Origin: PALSA-270 sp963770915
GTDB lineage: Bacteria; Acidobacteriota; Terriglobia; Terriglobales; Acidobacteriaceae
Length of the DNA stretch: 64,000 nt
Reading direction: 5' to 3'
Assembly (NCBI GenBank): GCA_963770915.1
Contig: CAVYRG010000001.1
Span: 1,178,001 to 1,242,000, forward strand
The translations under genes were made by a program, and so were the position numbers. The notes under the pieces are model-generated. The model saw only the letters and a list, made by a program, of their open reading frames with translations, did not search any database and was not told the origin of the DNA. Each line of letters opens with the position of its first letter. The first letter of the stretch is position 1. This document shows, in pieces, positions 8,957 through 19,185 of this stretch.

Positions 8957-10063
8957 CTAGCTGCTCGACCGGGAGTAGTGATTGACAATGACACGATAAT
9001 TCTTCAGCCGCGCCGCGACGTCGTCTGGGATGTCGACCGCGAATGGTATGGGCACTTGCGGCATGAGCGCCTGATCTACATAGCCATCTGATACCCAGAT
9101 CACTTTGCCGGAGTCGTCGTAGTAGGTTGCCAACACCTGCGCGATGTTGACCGGGCGCCCGCTCAAATTCACCAATTCACCCCTCAAGACACTTCGATCC
9201 AATGCATCTTTCCCGACCGTCTGGCCGCTGACAGCGATCACCGGGTCCGCGCTGGCTGGAACTAACAAGGGGCGCGCATCCATGCGCACACTCTTTACCG
9301 CATCCAGCCGAACCCCCGGGAAGTCAATGCGATATGGCGAAACCTGCTTGGGGAGCAACACGTGTGAGATCAGATCGAAGCTGCCTTCTTCCTCGATGGA
9401 CGAGCCGTCCGCCCTCAGCAGCGTCGCGTTCACATTCAAATACGCAGGAACAGTATCTTCATTCTCCACTTCTCCTAGCACCACCACGCGGCCGGGTCGT
9501 TGGACCGCGTTCATGGACGTGATGCGCACATTCGGCGAGTCCACGTCCTGGGCGCCCCAGTCCTGCGAGGTGTTGCGCCCGATGACGTCCCAACGCAAGT
9601 AGTCCACCGTTGCCACCTGTGGTGGGACTACATGAGACGCCGGCTTCGGCCACACCACGCGCCAGACGGAGCCGTCGCGATGCAGGCGCAAATCTCGCAC
9701 ATCAACGAGCGAGCCCACCGCGCTCGACCAATTCATGCGAACGCGAACCAGTGCCTGGTCACCGGTGATGTGCAGCGGCGAAACCTCCGCAGACTGCAAA
9801 GAAGAGTAAGTGCGCAAGCTGCCATCGCTTCCGGCCATCTCGCGAGTAAACGACGCAAGATCCGTACTGCTACTAGGATCGAGCGAAGCATAGGCCCCCT
9901 GAAAATTACGAGCCTCAATCTGGCTCATCAGAGCCAGCACGGACTCTTCGGGAGTCGCAGCGGAAAACATGGCGTACCGCTTCAAACCTCCCGACTGGAA
10001 CCAACCAAGGGCGACCAGGGCGGCAGTAGCTATCACAAGAAAGATGACCAGCCGCCACTTCAT
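8957..10063 (-). CDS. Membrane-anchored hypothetical protein with two beta domains
   Basis: The 368-residue protein begins with one transmembrane segment (residues 4-22), so most of it is periplasmic. After it come a helix-plus-sheet domain resembling NTF2-like folds (from ATPEESVLALMSQIEARNF to WRVVWPK) and two beta-sandwich-like stretches (RVVVLGEVENEDTVPAYLNV and LRGELVNLSGRPVNIAQVLA) of the FxLYD type. FxLYD domains are common in exported bacterial proteins of unknown role. The start ATG at 10063 overlaps the previous stop by 4 bp. It is second in the operon after the membrane glycosyltransferase-like gene, and its beta motifs suggest an accessory of that membrane protein. Confidence 0.65.
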   Translation of the reverse strand: MKWRLVIFLVIATAALVALGWFQSGGLKRYAMFSAATPEESVLALMSQIEARNFQGAYASLDPSSSTDLASFTREMAGSDGSLRTYSSLQSAEVSPLHITGDQALVRVRMNWSSAVGSLVDVRDLRLHRDGSVWRVVWPKPASHVVPPQVATVDYLRWDVIGRNTSQDWGAQDVDSPNVRITSMNAVQRPGRVVVLGEVENEDTVPAYLNVNATLLRADGSSIEEEGSFDLISHVLLPKQVSPYRIDFPGVRLDAVKSVRMDARPLLVPASADPVIAVSGQTVGKDALDRSVLRGELVNLSGRPVNIAQVLATYYDDSGKVIWVSDGYVDQALMPQVPIPFAVDIPDDVAARLKNYRVIVNHYSRSSS

Positions 10064-11841
10064 GAGCGCACTCCGTCACTATAAATGTCCTCCGGAACTT
10101 CTCTAAGGTCGCTGGGAAACGGGATCGCTTCGCTCAAGCGGCGAGGCTCGGGCAGCAGCCACACAAACAGAATTGCCAGGACGCTGCTGCCGATAGGCAG
10201 GACGCCCCACATCCATCCTTCCCACGGGGTGGGCATGGCATCGGACGGGATCGTTCGCGCGGGAGGCGCGTCATCCTTGGACCATACGGTGATGGCGCCG
10301 GAATCATAGCTTTCGACTTGGCGCCAGCCGCCGAACACAAGGAGAGGTTCATAGAACGAATCATGCACAAAAATAAATTTCAGACCATAGTGGTTGGCGT
10401 GTTGCAGCATGGCGCGAAGGGAATCCATGCCCGCCGCACCGAAAAACTTCGCGCTGGTTAGTTGCGCCGCACCGTAACGCGTCATCTCAGGTAACAGGCG
10501 CGCAGAGTTGTACTCCCCATCCACGCTGCTCGCGTTTGCATAGGTGGAAACCTTGGAGAGGGCATTGCCGAATCCAAGCGTGAGATAGCGGTATTGATCG
10601 TGGCCGTCGCGATTCAAGAACGCCACCACGGGAGCGACATCCAGCGAATTGGCGGTTTTGAAAGGACTCCACGAAAGCCAGCCTAGCGCGAGCGCGAAGC
10701 TTGCAATCGCGGCGGTACTGACGCCAATCGTGCCCCAGCGCGGCCAGCGGTCGATCGCCTGCTCCACTAACAATCCAACAATCGGAAGCGCAAGCACCGT
10801 TGCCAATAGCGTGAAGCGCTCGTAGGTAAGAATTTCGAAGGCGCGGCCGAATATCCAGCGTGGAACCGGCGTTGTGCCGCCCAGGGCAATCAGGAACGCA
10901 ATCCAAAATGCAAACAGAAGAATTCGCAGGCGGGCATTCGATGCGCCCTTTATCACGATGAACGGCAACGCCAGGATCAAGGCGCCATACGGCACGATGA
11001 AGTAATTCATGCCATAGAGCCAATTCATCAGGAAGTTCGAGCGGCTGGCGTGGGGAATGGGCATCTGCTCGATGGGATGCTGCATGATCGCAATCCAATA
11101 AGGCAAGAGGACAATCCCTATCCCTATTGCGGCAATCGCAGCGAAAACAAAACCACGCGCGATAATTGGACTGCCGCGGTGCTCCCTTTTGCGCCCATCG
11201 TGCCACGCCAGCCACCAGACTGGCACGGCAAAAAGCACAGAACCGAAAAGGAGCGTGACGTGATGCGCGGCCGCGGCGGCCAAAGTGAGAGCGATCCCCT
11301 TTAGCAGCGACCGCCAACTGGCCGATATGCACCACGAATAAAAATAGGGCAGCGCCAAAAGGTAGAGGGGGGCGGACATCGTGGTTGGCAACTGCCCTGC
11401 CGAATAAACGAGAAACGCCACGCTTCCCGCGAATACCGCCAGCACACCGGCGTAGCTTGCGGCACGATTATCGACCCAGAGCTGCGCGAACCGGTAGGTG
11501 CCCACCGCCAGCAAAATGACGGCCACCAGTTGCACCAGCATGAAGGCCTCGGTGAGCCCCACGATGTGCGACAGCAATGCGATCCATTGGTGCGTCAGGG
11601 GCGGGTAAGTTGTTTGGGAAAAGCCGGCGAACCATTTTTCGTTCCACGGATCGAACCAGTGATGGGCATAGTGCGAGGCAAAAAAGATGTGCAGGTTTGC
11701 GTCATAGGACGTGGTCGCCGGCAACTGCATGACGAGCAAAGGCCCGTGGATGGCGAGCGCCAGCAAAACGATGGCCGCGACAGGAATCGGACGTTGCCAG
11801 ACACTGGTCTCAGTCGGGAGCGCAGATATGTCGCTTCTCAT
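10060..11841 (-). CDS. Polytopic membrane protein, PTPS_related / GT-C-like
   Basis: This 593-residue protein has about ten to twelve hydrophobic segments and an N-terminal loop YDANLHIFFASHYAHHWF followed by NEKWFAGFSQTTYPPL. The loop is typical of the '6-pyruvoyl-tetrahydropterin synthase related' membrane family, which is in fact a GT-C-like fold that probably moves sugars from polyprenol-phosphate donors. A C-terminal soluble stretch (about residues 380-500) is extracytoplasmic. ATG 11841 was preferred over an upstream TTG at 11877. It is the first gene of the operon and diverges from the TPR/barrel gene at 11996, so one 150-bp region may hold both promoters. The acceptor is unknown. Confidence 0.75.
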   Translation of the reverse strand: MRSDISALPTETSVWQRPIPVAAIVLLALAIHGPLLVMQLPATTSYDANLHIFFASHYAHHWFDPWNEKWFAGFSQTTYPPLTHQWIALLSHIVGLTEAFMLVQLVAVILLAVGTYRFAQLWVDNRAASYAGVLAVFAGSVAFLVYSAGQLPTTMSAPLYLLALPYFYSWCISASWRSLLKGIALTLAAAAAHHVTLLFGSVLFAVPVWWLAWHDGRKREHRGSPIIARGFVFAAIAAIGIGIVLLPYWIAIMQHPIEQMPIPHASRSNFLMNWLYGMNYFIVPYGALILALPFIVIKGASNARLRILLFAFWIAFLIALGGTTPVPRWIFGRAFEILTYERFTLLATVLALPIVGLLVEQAIDRWPRWGTIGVSTAAIASFALALGWLSWSPFKTANSLDVAPVVAFLNRDGHDQYRYLTLGFGNALSKVSTYANASSVDGEYNSARLLPEMTRYGAAQLTSAKFFGAAGMDSLRAMLQHANHYGLKFIFVHDSFYEPLLVFGGWRQVESYDSGAITVWSKDDAPPARTIPSDAMPTPWEGWMWGVLPIGSSVLAILFVWLLPEPRRLSEAIPFPSDLREVPEDIYSDGVRS

Positions 11842-11995
11842 TTTGAACCGCAACCTTTGATTCCGTACTCGGGACAAAGGTTGGTTAAGTTAGGGGCGCA
11901 ACCGCAGTACGAGGTTGTGGCATCTCAGCGTCCGCGAAAGGGCTGTGTCTGCCCGCACCGGGAACCGAATTATCAGACAGGAGAAAGGAGTCCGA

Positions 11996-14900
11996 ATGGT
12001 GCAATTGGCGTTCCGAGCGGCCGTTCGGCTCGCGGTCCTGCTTGTGGTCACGGCCAGCGCTGCCCAGACCTTTCAGGTGAACGGCCAACCCTCTACCGCC
12101 TCCCCTGCGAAAAACCAGGCCCAGCGGGCAAAGAGTGACGAAACCGGAATGGGCTGGGGTGCCAGCATCGAGGTAGCACGCGAAGCCCGAGCCGCGCGAA
12201 CCGCCTTGCAACACGGAGACGCCACCGCCGCAACCGCATACGCCCAGCGCGCCGTCAATGCTGCGCCGCGGAATCCGGATCTGTGGTTCACGCTGGCTTA
12301 CGCAGCCCGGCTGAGCGGGCAGTACCAGTTGTCGGTCGATGCCTACCGCCGCGGACTCGATTTAAGACCCTCTTCCATCGAAGGGCTTTCCGGTTTGGCG
12401 CAAACCTACGCCCGCATGGGGCGCAACGCCGAAGCGCAGCAAACACTGCAACAGGTCTTGGCTGCCAATCCCACAAGCAGCGTGGATCTTCAGCTTGCCG
12501 GAGAACTGCTCCTATCTACAGATCCGAAGCGAGCCCTCGATTACCTGCAACGATCGGAAAATGCGAAGGCATCGGCGCGCACCGAGCTTCTGCTGGCTCG
12601 GGCATATGAGCGGAGCGGGGATAGTGAGTCAGCGCAAAGAATGCTGGAGCGAGCGCGCCGTTCGGCTCCAACGAACCCCGAGGTGTTGCGCTCGGTGGCA
12701 TCTTACGACCGCGACACGGGCCAGTACGCCGCCGCCATCCGCATCCTGGAACAGTTGCCGGCGAAAGATGTCAGCGCGCTTGAAGAACTTGGGTATACCT
12801 ACGCGCTGGCCGGAGATGCACCCGCGGCAGCGCGCACTTTTGGCGCCGCAGCAAGCCGCGCGCCGCGCGATATTCAGGTCCAACTGAACGCGGCCCAAGC
12901 CATGCTTAATGCAGGAGCGCTCGATAAAGCTTCGGCCCTTCTGAATCAAGCCGCCAGGCTGGATCCCGAACACTATCGTCTGTACGCCCTGCGGGGAAGA
13001 CTCGATGCGGCTCAGCATCAGAACGAGAATGCGATCCGCGAGTACGCAGCGGCGCTGCAACACCTTCCTGAGAGTGTGCCGGAGGGGGTGCTTTATCCGA
13101 TCTCGCTGCGCGTGGATCTGGCCCAGGTTTATCGCGATGCCGGGGATACCACAAACGCGGATCGCGTGATCAAGGCCGCGACGGACGCCCTCAATGCCAT
13201 TGACGTTGGAGGCCCTGCCCGCCCCGAGTTCTTGCGGCTGCGCGCGGCAACGGAAGTGGCCGCAGGAAGATTCAATGTTGCCGAAAAAGACTTGAAAGAT
13301 GCCCTACAGCTCGAGCCGCGTAACAGCGTATTGCTGCTCAACTATGCGAATCTGCTCTGGAAAACCGGGAGAAAAGAAGAGTCTCGCAAGACCTACTTGG
13401 AGGCATTGGCAATCGATCCATCGAACGCGAACGCACTCGGGGCGCTCGCCTTTCTCTCGCGAGAGATGGGAGACCCCAAGGCCGCTCGTAGCTACTTCGT
13501 GGAATTGGCGAAGAAGCATCCCGACAGCTACGTGCCTTATCTGGGCCTGGGCGATTTGTATAGCGCCCGCCGTCAATTCAAGGAAGCGCAAGCGAGCTAC
13601 CAGCGGGCTTTCGAGAGAGAACCAAGCGACCCGCTGATTGTTTCAGGTGCGGTGAATGCCGCGCTCGAAGCCCACGACACCGCCCGAGCCCAGCAATGGC
13701 TTGCACGGGCGTCGGAGCGCGTGCAGCAAGATCCACAAGTCATGCGGGAGCATGAGCGCTACTTGACCATCATCGAAAACTACTCACAGTCGGCCGATCT
13801 CGGATATCAGGTGATTGAGAAGCTGCCGAAGGACCGTGAGGCGGTCGACTACCTCGCCTATGACCTGCTGTTTCTGAATCGCCTCGATGAAGCGATGAAG
13901 ATCGTAGACCGCTTTGAGCCCGTTCTTGAAAACGACCGCGATTTGCCACTGATCGCAGGACACGTGCACGCCGATCACAACGAATACGAAGCCGCCATCC
14001 ATGACTTCACGCGCGCCCTGCAAATCGATCCTCAGATGGCTGTGGGCTATATGAACCGGGGATACGTGTACAACAATATGCGCCTTCCGACCAAAGCTGA
14101 ACAGGACTTTCGCAAGGCGCTGGAGTTGAACCCCCAGTACGGTGAAGCACATCTCGGACTGGCGTACGCCCAGCTACAACTGCGGCATTCCACGGCAGCG
14201 CTGAAAGAAGCCGAGATTGCCAGCCGTCAGCTTCCCGATTCGGAGAGTTTGCATCTTGTCAAAGCTGAGGGCTACCGCCAACTAGGCATGCTCTCTCTTG
14301 CTGAAGGTGAGTACCAGCAAGCCCTGAAGCTGAACCCAAATGCTTCGGAAACCTATTTGGCCCTGGCCGAGGTGCAATACCGGGCCCATAGATATGCGGC
14401 CTCGATTGCTACCTTACGAGCGGCGCTCACGGTCACGCCGGGCAATCCCACGATCTTGGCAGAAATGGCGAGATCGTATGCGCAGCTTGGACAATCCCCT
14501 GAGGCCATGCAGGCGATTGCCACTGCGGAGCAGATTGGAGGGAGAGATTACAAAGTTCTCCTCATGACCGCCGAAGCCCTCCGCATTCTGGGGCGCCGCG
14601 ACGAAGCCATGACGAGGTACGCCCGGGCGCTGGAAAGCTCTGGCGACAATCGACTGCAGGTCAGGCTCGCGTTGGGGCAGCTCTTTGCGGAAGAAGGGCG
14701 CCAAGCCGACGCACAGCAACAGATCGCTCTCGGTTTTGCCGAGGCGAGAGTCGCGCCCACCGATGTGACCTCCGCGGAAGACTATCTGCTGGCCGCCGAC
14801 GTCTTGATGAAGATCCACGAGTATGCGCTGGCACAAATCATGTATGGTCGCGCGCATTCCCTGGGCGCCGATGACGCCGCCGTTGCCGTGGGCATGGCGA

Positions 14901-16156
14901 ATGCTTCGTTGGCCCTGGGTGACACGCGTAGCGCAGAATTGCAATTGGCCACCGTGCCGGACGGTCCGGAGCGTAAAAACAACTACGACTTTCTGGTCGC
15001 CCAAGCCAATGTCTATCGGCAACGTGGCCAGGATGATCGCGCCCTTGCCACCTTCGTCCTCGCTAACCAACTCGATCCACAGGATCCGGCGACCCGCGCC
15101 GCGGAAATGGATCTGGCCGAGGAAGAAGGACGGCCTATCACAGATCACCTCGGCATGAGCTCGGAGGTCCGAGCCAGTCCGCTGTTCGAAGATGAAAACA
15201 TCTATCAGATGGATGCCAGGCTTCTGGGCATCCAAAACGGCGGGCCCTTGCTGCCTCCTGCGCGGCGTTCCATCGAGACATTCGTCGATTCGCACTTCCG
15301 ATACCGGCAGAATTCGTTCCCTGCGATTCAAGGCTTTGTTGCAGAGCGCACTGCCGAGGGGAGCATCTCAATTCCGAGCGAACTCCTGGTGCAGGATCGC
15401 CATACGTTCGACACCATCCTGAACGTTTCCGTAGCGCCCGTCCTGCGGTTGGGCAACATTAAGTTAAGCGTTATGCCAGGGCTGCAATTTACCATCCGGC
15501 GCGACACGCTTGCGCCTTTGGCCATGAATCAGAACCTGTTTCGCCAGTTTCTCTATGTGGACAGCAGCCCGATCGGGAATTGGCTCTCGTTCTCTGGGAA
15601 CCTGATCAGGGAAGCAGGTCCGTTCACCGAGCAAAATCTACGGTCGCGCGACTTTTCCGGCGCTATTGATTTTCGCGTCGGGCGGCCCTGGGCCAAGACC
15701 GCGTTTCTGGCCGGGTACAGTGGGCGCGACCTGCTCTTCGAACCCTCCGTACATGAGTACTACCAGACGATTTCCTATGCGGGCTTGGAGCACGAGTTCG
15801 GTTCCCGCCTGCGCGCCTCGGCCGCAGCGGAGTTTTTGCGAGCGTGGAGGGTGGAAGGCAATCAGTTTGCGATCGCGCAAACCCTTCGTCCCCGTTTTGG
15901 GTTGGACGTAAAGCTCAACGACCGCTGGGCGTTCTCTGCCTCGGGCGCATATTCGTCCGGGCGGGGTTTTCACGCTTACGACAACGTTGCCTCGAGCTTC
16001 ATGTTCTCCTACACCCATGCGCGCAACATAGGTCTCGAGACTGCATCAACCGTTTATCCCATGCGGCTTTCTTTTGGCGTGGCAGAGCAAAGCTTTTACG
16101 ATTTCCCAGGACATGAGCGTACTCAAGTAGTTCCGATGGCCCAGTTCACTTTCTGA
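11996..16156 (+). CDS. TPR protein with C-terminal outer-membrane beta-barrel (BcsC/PgaA-like)
   Basis: This 1386-residue protein starts at ATG 11996, seven bases after AAGGAG, with a signal peptide to about residue 22. Residues about 50-1050 are tetratricopeptide repeats (for example DKASALLNQAARLDPEHYRL and EAAIHDFTRALQIDPQMAVG). Residues about 1090-1386 are alternating amphipathic strands ending in an aromatic residue (QFTF), typical of an outer-membrane barrel. This plan is that of BcsC, PgaA and PelB, which pass a polysaccharide from the periplasm to the outside. No cellulose, PNAG or alginate synthase is nearby; the probable partners are the flippase downstream and the divergent operon. 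The exported polymer is unknown. Confidence 0.8.
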   Translation: MVQLAFRAAVRLAVLLVVTASAAQTFQVNGQPSTASPAKNQAQRAKSDETGMGWGASIEVAREARAARTALQHGDATAATAYAQRAVNAAPRNPDLWFTLAYAARLSGQYQLSVDAYRRGLDLRPSSIEGLSGLAQTYARMGRNAEAQQTLQQVLAANPTSSVDLQLAGELLLSTDPKRALDYLQRSENAKASARTELLLARAYERSGDSESAQRMLERARRSAPTNPEVLRSVASYDRDTGQYAAAIRILEQLPAKDVSALEELGYTYALAGDAPAAARTFGAAASRAPRDIQVQLNAAQAMLNAGALDKASALLNQAARLDPEHYRLYALRGRLDAAQHQNENAIREYAAALQHLPESVPEGVLYPISLRVDLAQVYRDAGDTTNADRVIKAATDALNAIDVGGPARPEFLRLRAATEVAAGRFNVAEKDLKDALQLEPRNSVLLLNYANLLWKTGRKEESRKTYLEALAIDPSNANALGALAFLSREMGDPKAARSYFVELAKKHPDSYVPYLGLGDLYSARRQFKEAQASYQRAFEREPSDPLIVSGAVNAALEAHDTARAQQWLARASERVQQDPQVMREHERYLTIIENYSQSADLGYQVIEKLPKDREAVDYLAYDLLFLNRLDEAMKIVDRFEPVLENDRDLPLIAGHVHADHNEYEAAIHDFTRALQIDPQMAVGYMNRGYVYNNMRLPTKAEQDFRKALELNPQYGEAHLGLAYAQLQLRHSTAALKEAEIASRQLPDSESLHLVKAEGYRQLGMLSLAEGEYQQALKLNPNASETYLALAEVQYRAHRYAASIATLRAALTVTPGNPTILAEMARSYAQLGQSPEAMQAIATAEQIGGRDYKVLLMTAEALRILGRRDEAMTRYARALESSGDNRLQVRLALGQLFAEEGRQADAQQQIALGFAEARVAPTDVTSAEDYLLAADVLMKIHEYALAQIMYGRAHSLGADDAAVAVGMANASLALGDTRSAELQLATVPDGPERKNNYDFLVAQANVYRQRGQDDRALATFVLANQLDPQDPATRAAEMDLAEEEGRPITDHLGMSSEVRASPLFEDENIYQMDARLLGIQNGGPLLPPARRSIETFVDSHFRYRQNSFPAIQGFVAERTAEGSISIPSELLVQDRHTFDTILNVSVAPVLRLGNIKLSVMPGLQFTIRRDTLAPLAMNQNLFRQFLYVDSSPIGNWLSFSGNLIREAGPFTEQNLRSRDFSGAIDFRVGRPWAKTAFLAGYSGRDLLFEPSVHEYYQTISYAGLEHEFGSRLRASAAAEFLRAWRVEGNQFAIAQTLRPRFGLDVKLNDRWAFSASGAYSSGRGFHAYDNVASSFMFSYTHARNIGLETASTVYPMRLSFGVAEQSFYDFPGHERTQVVPMAQFTF

Positions 16157-16194
16157 TGGCTTTGTTCCCAACCGCCTGACGGCCGCAGATTCCC

Positions 16195-18192
16195 ATGACG
16201 ACCCTTCCAGTAACACCGCCGCCAGCCAGGCCGACTCCGCGCGAAGTCTTGCGTGGGCACGTTGTGCGAGGCAGCGCCATCTTGCTGCTCAGCACCGGCG
16301 TGGTAGCCGCAACCAATCTGCTCTACAACATTCTCATCGCTCGAATGTTAGGTGCTTCGGGTTTCGGCCACGCCTCTGCCCTATATACGCTGCTGATGCT
16401 GATGACCGCCATCACCTTATCGTTCCAGATCATCACGTCAAAATTTATCGCCCGAAGTTCAGAGGCTGTGGTCCGAGCGCAAATCTACGCGATCCTGCTG
16501 CGCCGGGCCTGGCAGGTGGGCGTAGCCGTCGCCATGCTTATCGCCGCAGGCAGCGGTTATCTCCAGTCGTATCTCAACCTGCCGGCACAACACGACCTTA
16601 TCTTGCTGGCAATTGCGGTGGCCGTGTACATCCCGCTGGGAGTATGCCGCGGAAGGATGCAGGGCGGTTACCACTTTCGCGGCCTTGCCATCAATGTCGT
16701 CGTCGAAGTGGCGGTAAAGCTCGGCGGGGCCATGCTCTTCCTGCATTTCAGGATGGGCGTTACGGGTGTGATGACGGCGATACTGCTCTCTATCATCGCC
16801 GCATATATCGCGGGAAAGCCGAAAGCGCAGAAGCGCGCCATACCGGGAGTGATCAAGATTGCGCCGTTTGGCGAGGGTGTTCAGGCCGTGCTCTACTTCA
16901 TTGGGCAAGTCATTCTCAGCAATCTCGATATCCTGCTGGTGAAGCATTTCTTTCCGCCAGCGGAAGCAGGAATCTACGCGGCCGTGGCTCTCGTGGGGCG
17001 CGTGGTATTCATGCTGTCGTGGTCAGTGGTAAGCAGCATGTTTCCTGTCTCCGCAAGCCAAGCGCACCGCCAGGAAGGGCGCTCGACCATGTATACCGGA
17101 TTGTTTCTTGTCGGAATGGTTACTACCGCGTTTATCGCAGCTGTGGCGCTGGCGCCGGAGGCCCTATGGACCATGTTGCTGGGCAAGCCGTTTCTGCTGA
17201 ATACCGCGTTCTCCACGCTCTTGACTAAGTATGCAGTCATGACCGGCATTTATTGCATCGCGGTCGTTGTCATGATGTACGAAATCTCGCGGCGCATCGG
17301 CACTGCGGCGTGGGTTCAGTTGGCAGCGAGTGGGCTGCTGGCCGGCGGGATCTGGCGCTATCACGACTCCTTATCGCAAGTGATTCTGGTGCAAATGCTG
17401 GTCATGTTTGGGCTGCTTGTGGTGGTTACAATACCCCTCTTCATCGAGCACAAAGACGCTGAATCTTATGCGGAGGGGGATTGGAAGTCTTTGCATCGCC
17501 TCCGTTCAGTTTCTGAAGAGGAGATCATTGCGGAATTCCTGCGGGGCGAATTCTACCATTCCGATTTTGATCCTTATCGTCAAGACTTCCAGTATCTAGT
17601 GGAGCATGCCGATCTCGGCCATCCGCATGAAAACAGCATCCGGCGAAGGTTGTTGTTCCTGCGACGAGGGCGCTTGTGGCGTGAACTGCCCCCTGACACG
17701 GAGTGGTGGGAGATCGAAATGACGTCACAGGATCTAGCCCAGCTCCAATCCTTTCCGCGCAATGAGTGGAAGCGCTTTGTGGGAGGCGGGTTCGACCTAA
17801 CAGAAATGGTCAGCCGCATCAACGCGGACCTGGCCAGCGGCCGCCAGAATCAGTGCCTGAAAAAGCTTAGAGCGATCGCCCAGGACCTCAACGGAAAATA
17901 CATGCCGGATGCGGTGTTGCTGATCGGTCTCGACGGACGTCACCCCCTGACGATTATCGAGGGAAATCACCGCATGGTGGCAGCCATGTTAACCATGCCA
18001 GAGGCGGCCCATCGCCGCTTCCACTTTTATTGCGGTTTGTCTCCCCACATGAACTCGTGTTGTTGGTACAAGACGAGTCTGCAGAGTGTGATGCGCTATG
18101 CTCGGCACACGATCTGTTATCCATTCCGCGATGCCGATTCCGGCCGCGCGCGCTCTCTTCGAGAGGGCCTCGCAGAACTGGAGACGTCTTGA
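16195..18192 (+). CDS. Oligosaccharide flippase (Wzx/MATE-like) fused to a C-terminal soluble domain
   Basis: Residues about 25-430 hold roughly twelve to fourteen hydrophobic segments of the polysaccharide-biosynthesis flippase family, beginning RGSAILLLSTGVVAATNLLY; such proteins move lipid-linked glycan units across the inner membrane. The 230 residues from about 435 are soluble and unusual for the family. Near residue 590 they contain IEGNHRMVAA, which resembles the ParB/Srx-fold nucleotide-binding segment, followed by a Cys-rich stretch (LSPHMNSCCWYKTS). Total length is 665, versus about 400-500 for usual Wzx proteins. It follows the TPR/barrel gene by 38 bp, so the two are probably co-transcribed. 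The function of the extra domain is unknown. Confidence 0.75.
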   Translation: MTTLPVTPPPARPTPREVLRGHVVRGSAILLLSTGVVAATNLLYNILIARMLGASGFGHASALYTLLMLMTAITLSFQIITSKFIARSSEAVVRAQIYAILLRRAWQVGVAVAMLIAAGSGYLQSYLNLPAQHDLILLAIAVAVYIPLGVCRGRMQGGYHFRGLAINVVVEVAVKLGGAMLFLHFRMGVTGVMTAILLSIIAAYIAGKPKAQKRAIPGVIKIAPFGEGVQAVLYFIGQVILSNLDILLVKHFFPPAEAGIYAAVALVGRVVFMLSWSVVSSMFPVSASQAHRQEGRSTMYTGLFLVGMVTTAFIAAVALAPEALWTMLLGKPFLLNTAFSTLLTKYAVMTGIYCIAVVVMMYEISRRIGTAAWVQLAASGLLAGGIWRYHDSLSQVILVQMLVMFGLLVVVTIPLFIEHKDAESYAEGDWKSLHRLRSVSEEEIIAEFLRGEFYHSDFDPYRQDFQYLVEHADLGHPHENSIRRRLLFLRRGRLWRELPPDTEWWEIEMTSQDLAQLQSFPRNEWKRFVGGGFDLTEMVSRINADLASGRQNQCLKKLRAIAQDLNGKYMPDAVLLIGLDGRHPLTIIEGNHRMVAAMLTMPEAAHRRFHFYCGLSPHMNSCCWYKTSLQSVMRYARHTICYPFRDADSGRARSLREGLAELETS

Positions 18193-18229
18193 GAACGTCC
18201 GGAAATCGCATCGAGGAGACCGGCGCGGC

Positions 18230-19060
18230 TTATGGATTGTGTGGCGCGAGAGTAACACTGCGAATGTTGTAGCGGTTTCCATCGAATTCCGCCTGGATAT
18301 CGACGAGTGCTCCTTCTTGCAAAAGATGGAGACTGCCGGCATCCAGATGGGGGATGGTGAGTTCGCGAACGCTATGGTCGGAATCATTGGACAGAGCCAG
18401 GACACGCGAGCGCAAGTCTACCGCGAGAATCTTACCCTCGAATGCGAAATATCCTCCGCGCTGAGCGAGAACATCGATCCTATTTGCCGCGTTTTGTGCC
18501 GGGGAGAAAGATATTTGCACCAGCATGCCTGGAGATAAACTCTGCGGCGACACAGGCTGGCCGTGGTGGACGATCGTCGTGCTGCGAGTAACGCGCAGTG
18601 AAAAATCGTCCCCGCTCCCGGACTCGCGCAGAGTGAGCTGGGACTTCGCCGCTTCATACCGCACTACCTCGCCATCCACCCGGGCCGCTCCAAGCCGGCC
18701 CGTACGCACCGCGAGAGCAAATAATCTTCCGCCTTCGACCACGGTATCGACCGACACGACAGTCCCAGTGGGAATGGCGGGAAAAGCCGTACGTGCCGAA
18801 TTAAATTGAGTCCGGGGATCGAAGGCGATCCGAATGCTGCCGCCTCCGAAGGCGTGAACCAGAAGCTCATCGTGGATTGGATCCAGTTGCTTCAGGATGC
18901 CGCGTACCAGTCCTACCCTGCCTAAAGGCTTGCTATTACGGAACGGTCCGTCCACGAGCGCCGAGGTTGAATTCAAGTGCGCGTTGGACGTTGCAGGCAC
19001 GGCAACCTGCGCCTGCACGGAGCCGACCGTTAAGACTATGGCGCAGAGGTATCTCTTCAT
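18230..19060 (-). CDS. Secreted protein with repeated OB/beta domains (DUF5666-like)
   Basis: This 276-residue protein starts at ATG 19060 after a good purine-rich site (AAAGGGGCG); further upstream starts lack one. Signal peptide to about residue 18 (VGSVQAQV). The mature part carries three similar beta units: one around GILKQLDPIHDELLVHAFGG, one around DGEVVRYEAAKSQLTLRE and one around EGKILAVDLRSRVLALSND. Each is a G-x-(V/I)-x(6-8)-L-x-L pattern of the small beta-barrel DUF5666 type. No enzyme motif is seen. It diverges from the TPR gene at 19186 across 125 bp and is convergent with the flippase gene, so it is regulated separately from the glycan genes. Confidence 0.6.
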   Translation of the reverse strand: MKRYLCAIVLTVGSVQAQVAVPATSNAHLNSTSALVDGPFRNSKPLGRVGLVRGILKQLDPIHDELLVHAFGGGSIRIAFDPRTQFNSARTAFPAIPTGTVVSVDTVVEGGRLFALAVRTGRLGAARVDGEVVRYEAAKSQLTLRESGSGDDFSLRVTRSTTIVHHGQPVSPQSLSPGMLVQISFSPAQNAANRIDVLAQRGGYFAFEGKILAVDLRSRVLALSNDSDHSVRELTIPHLDAGSLHLLQEGALVDIQAEFDGNRYNIRSVTLAPHNP

Positions 19061-19185
19061 CGCCCCTTTGGATGCCAAATAGAGTGACCCCGAATAGGCC
19101 GTTGGCATCGGGTCTTTGCTGTAGTCCACCCCCGGCTGTAGTGCAACCCCTGCCCGCTTTCAGACATCCTAAGCCCGGTGACGCG

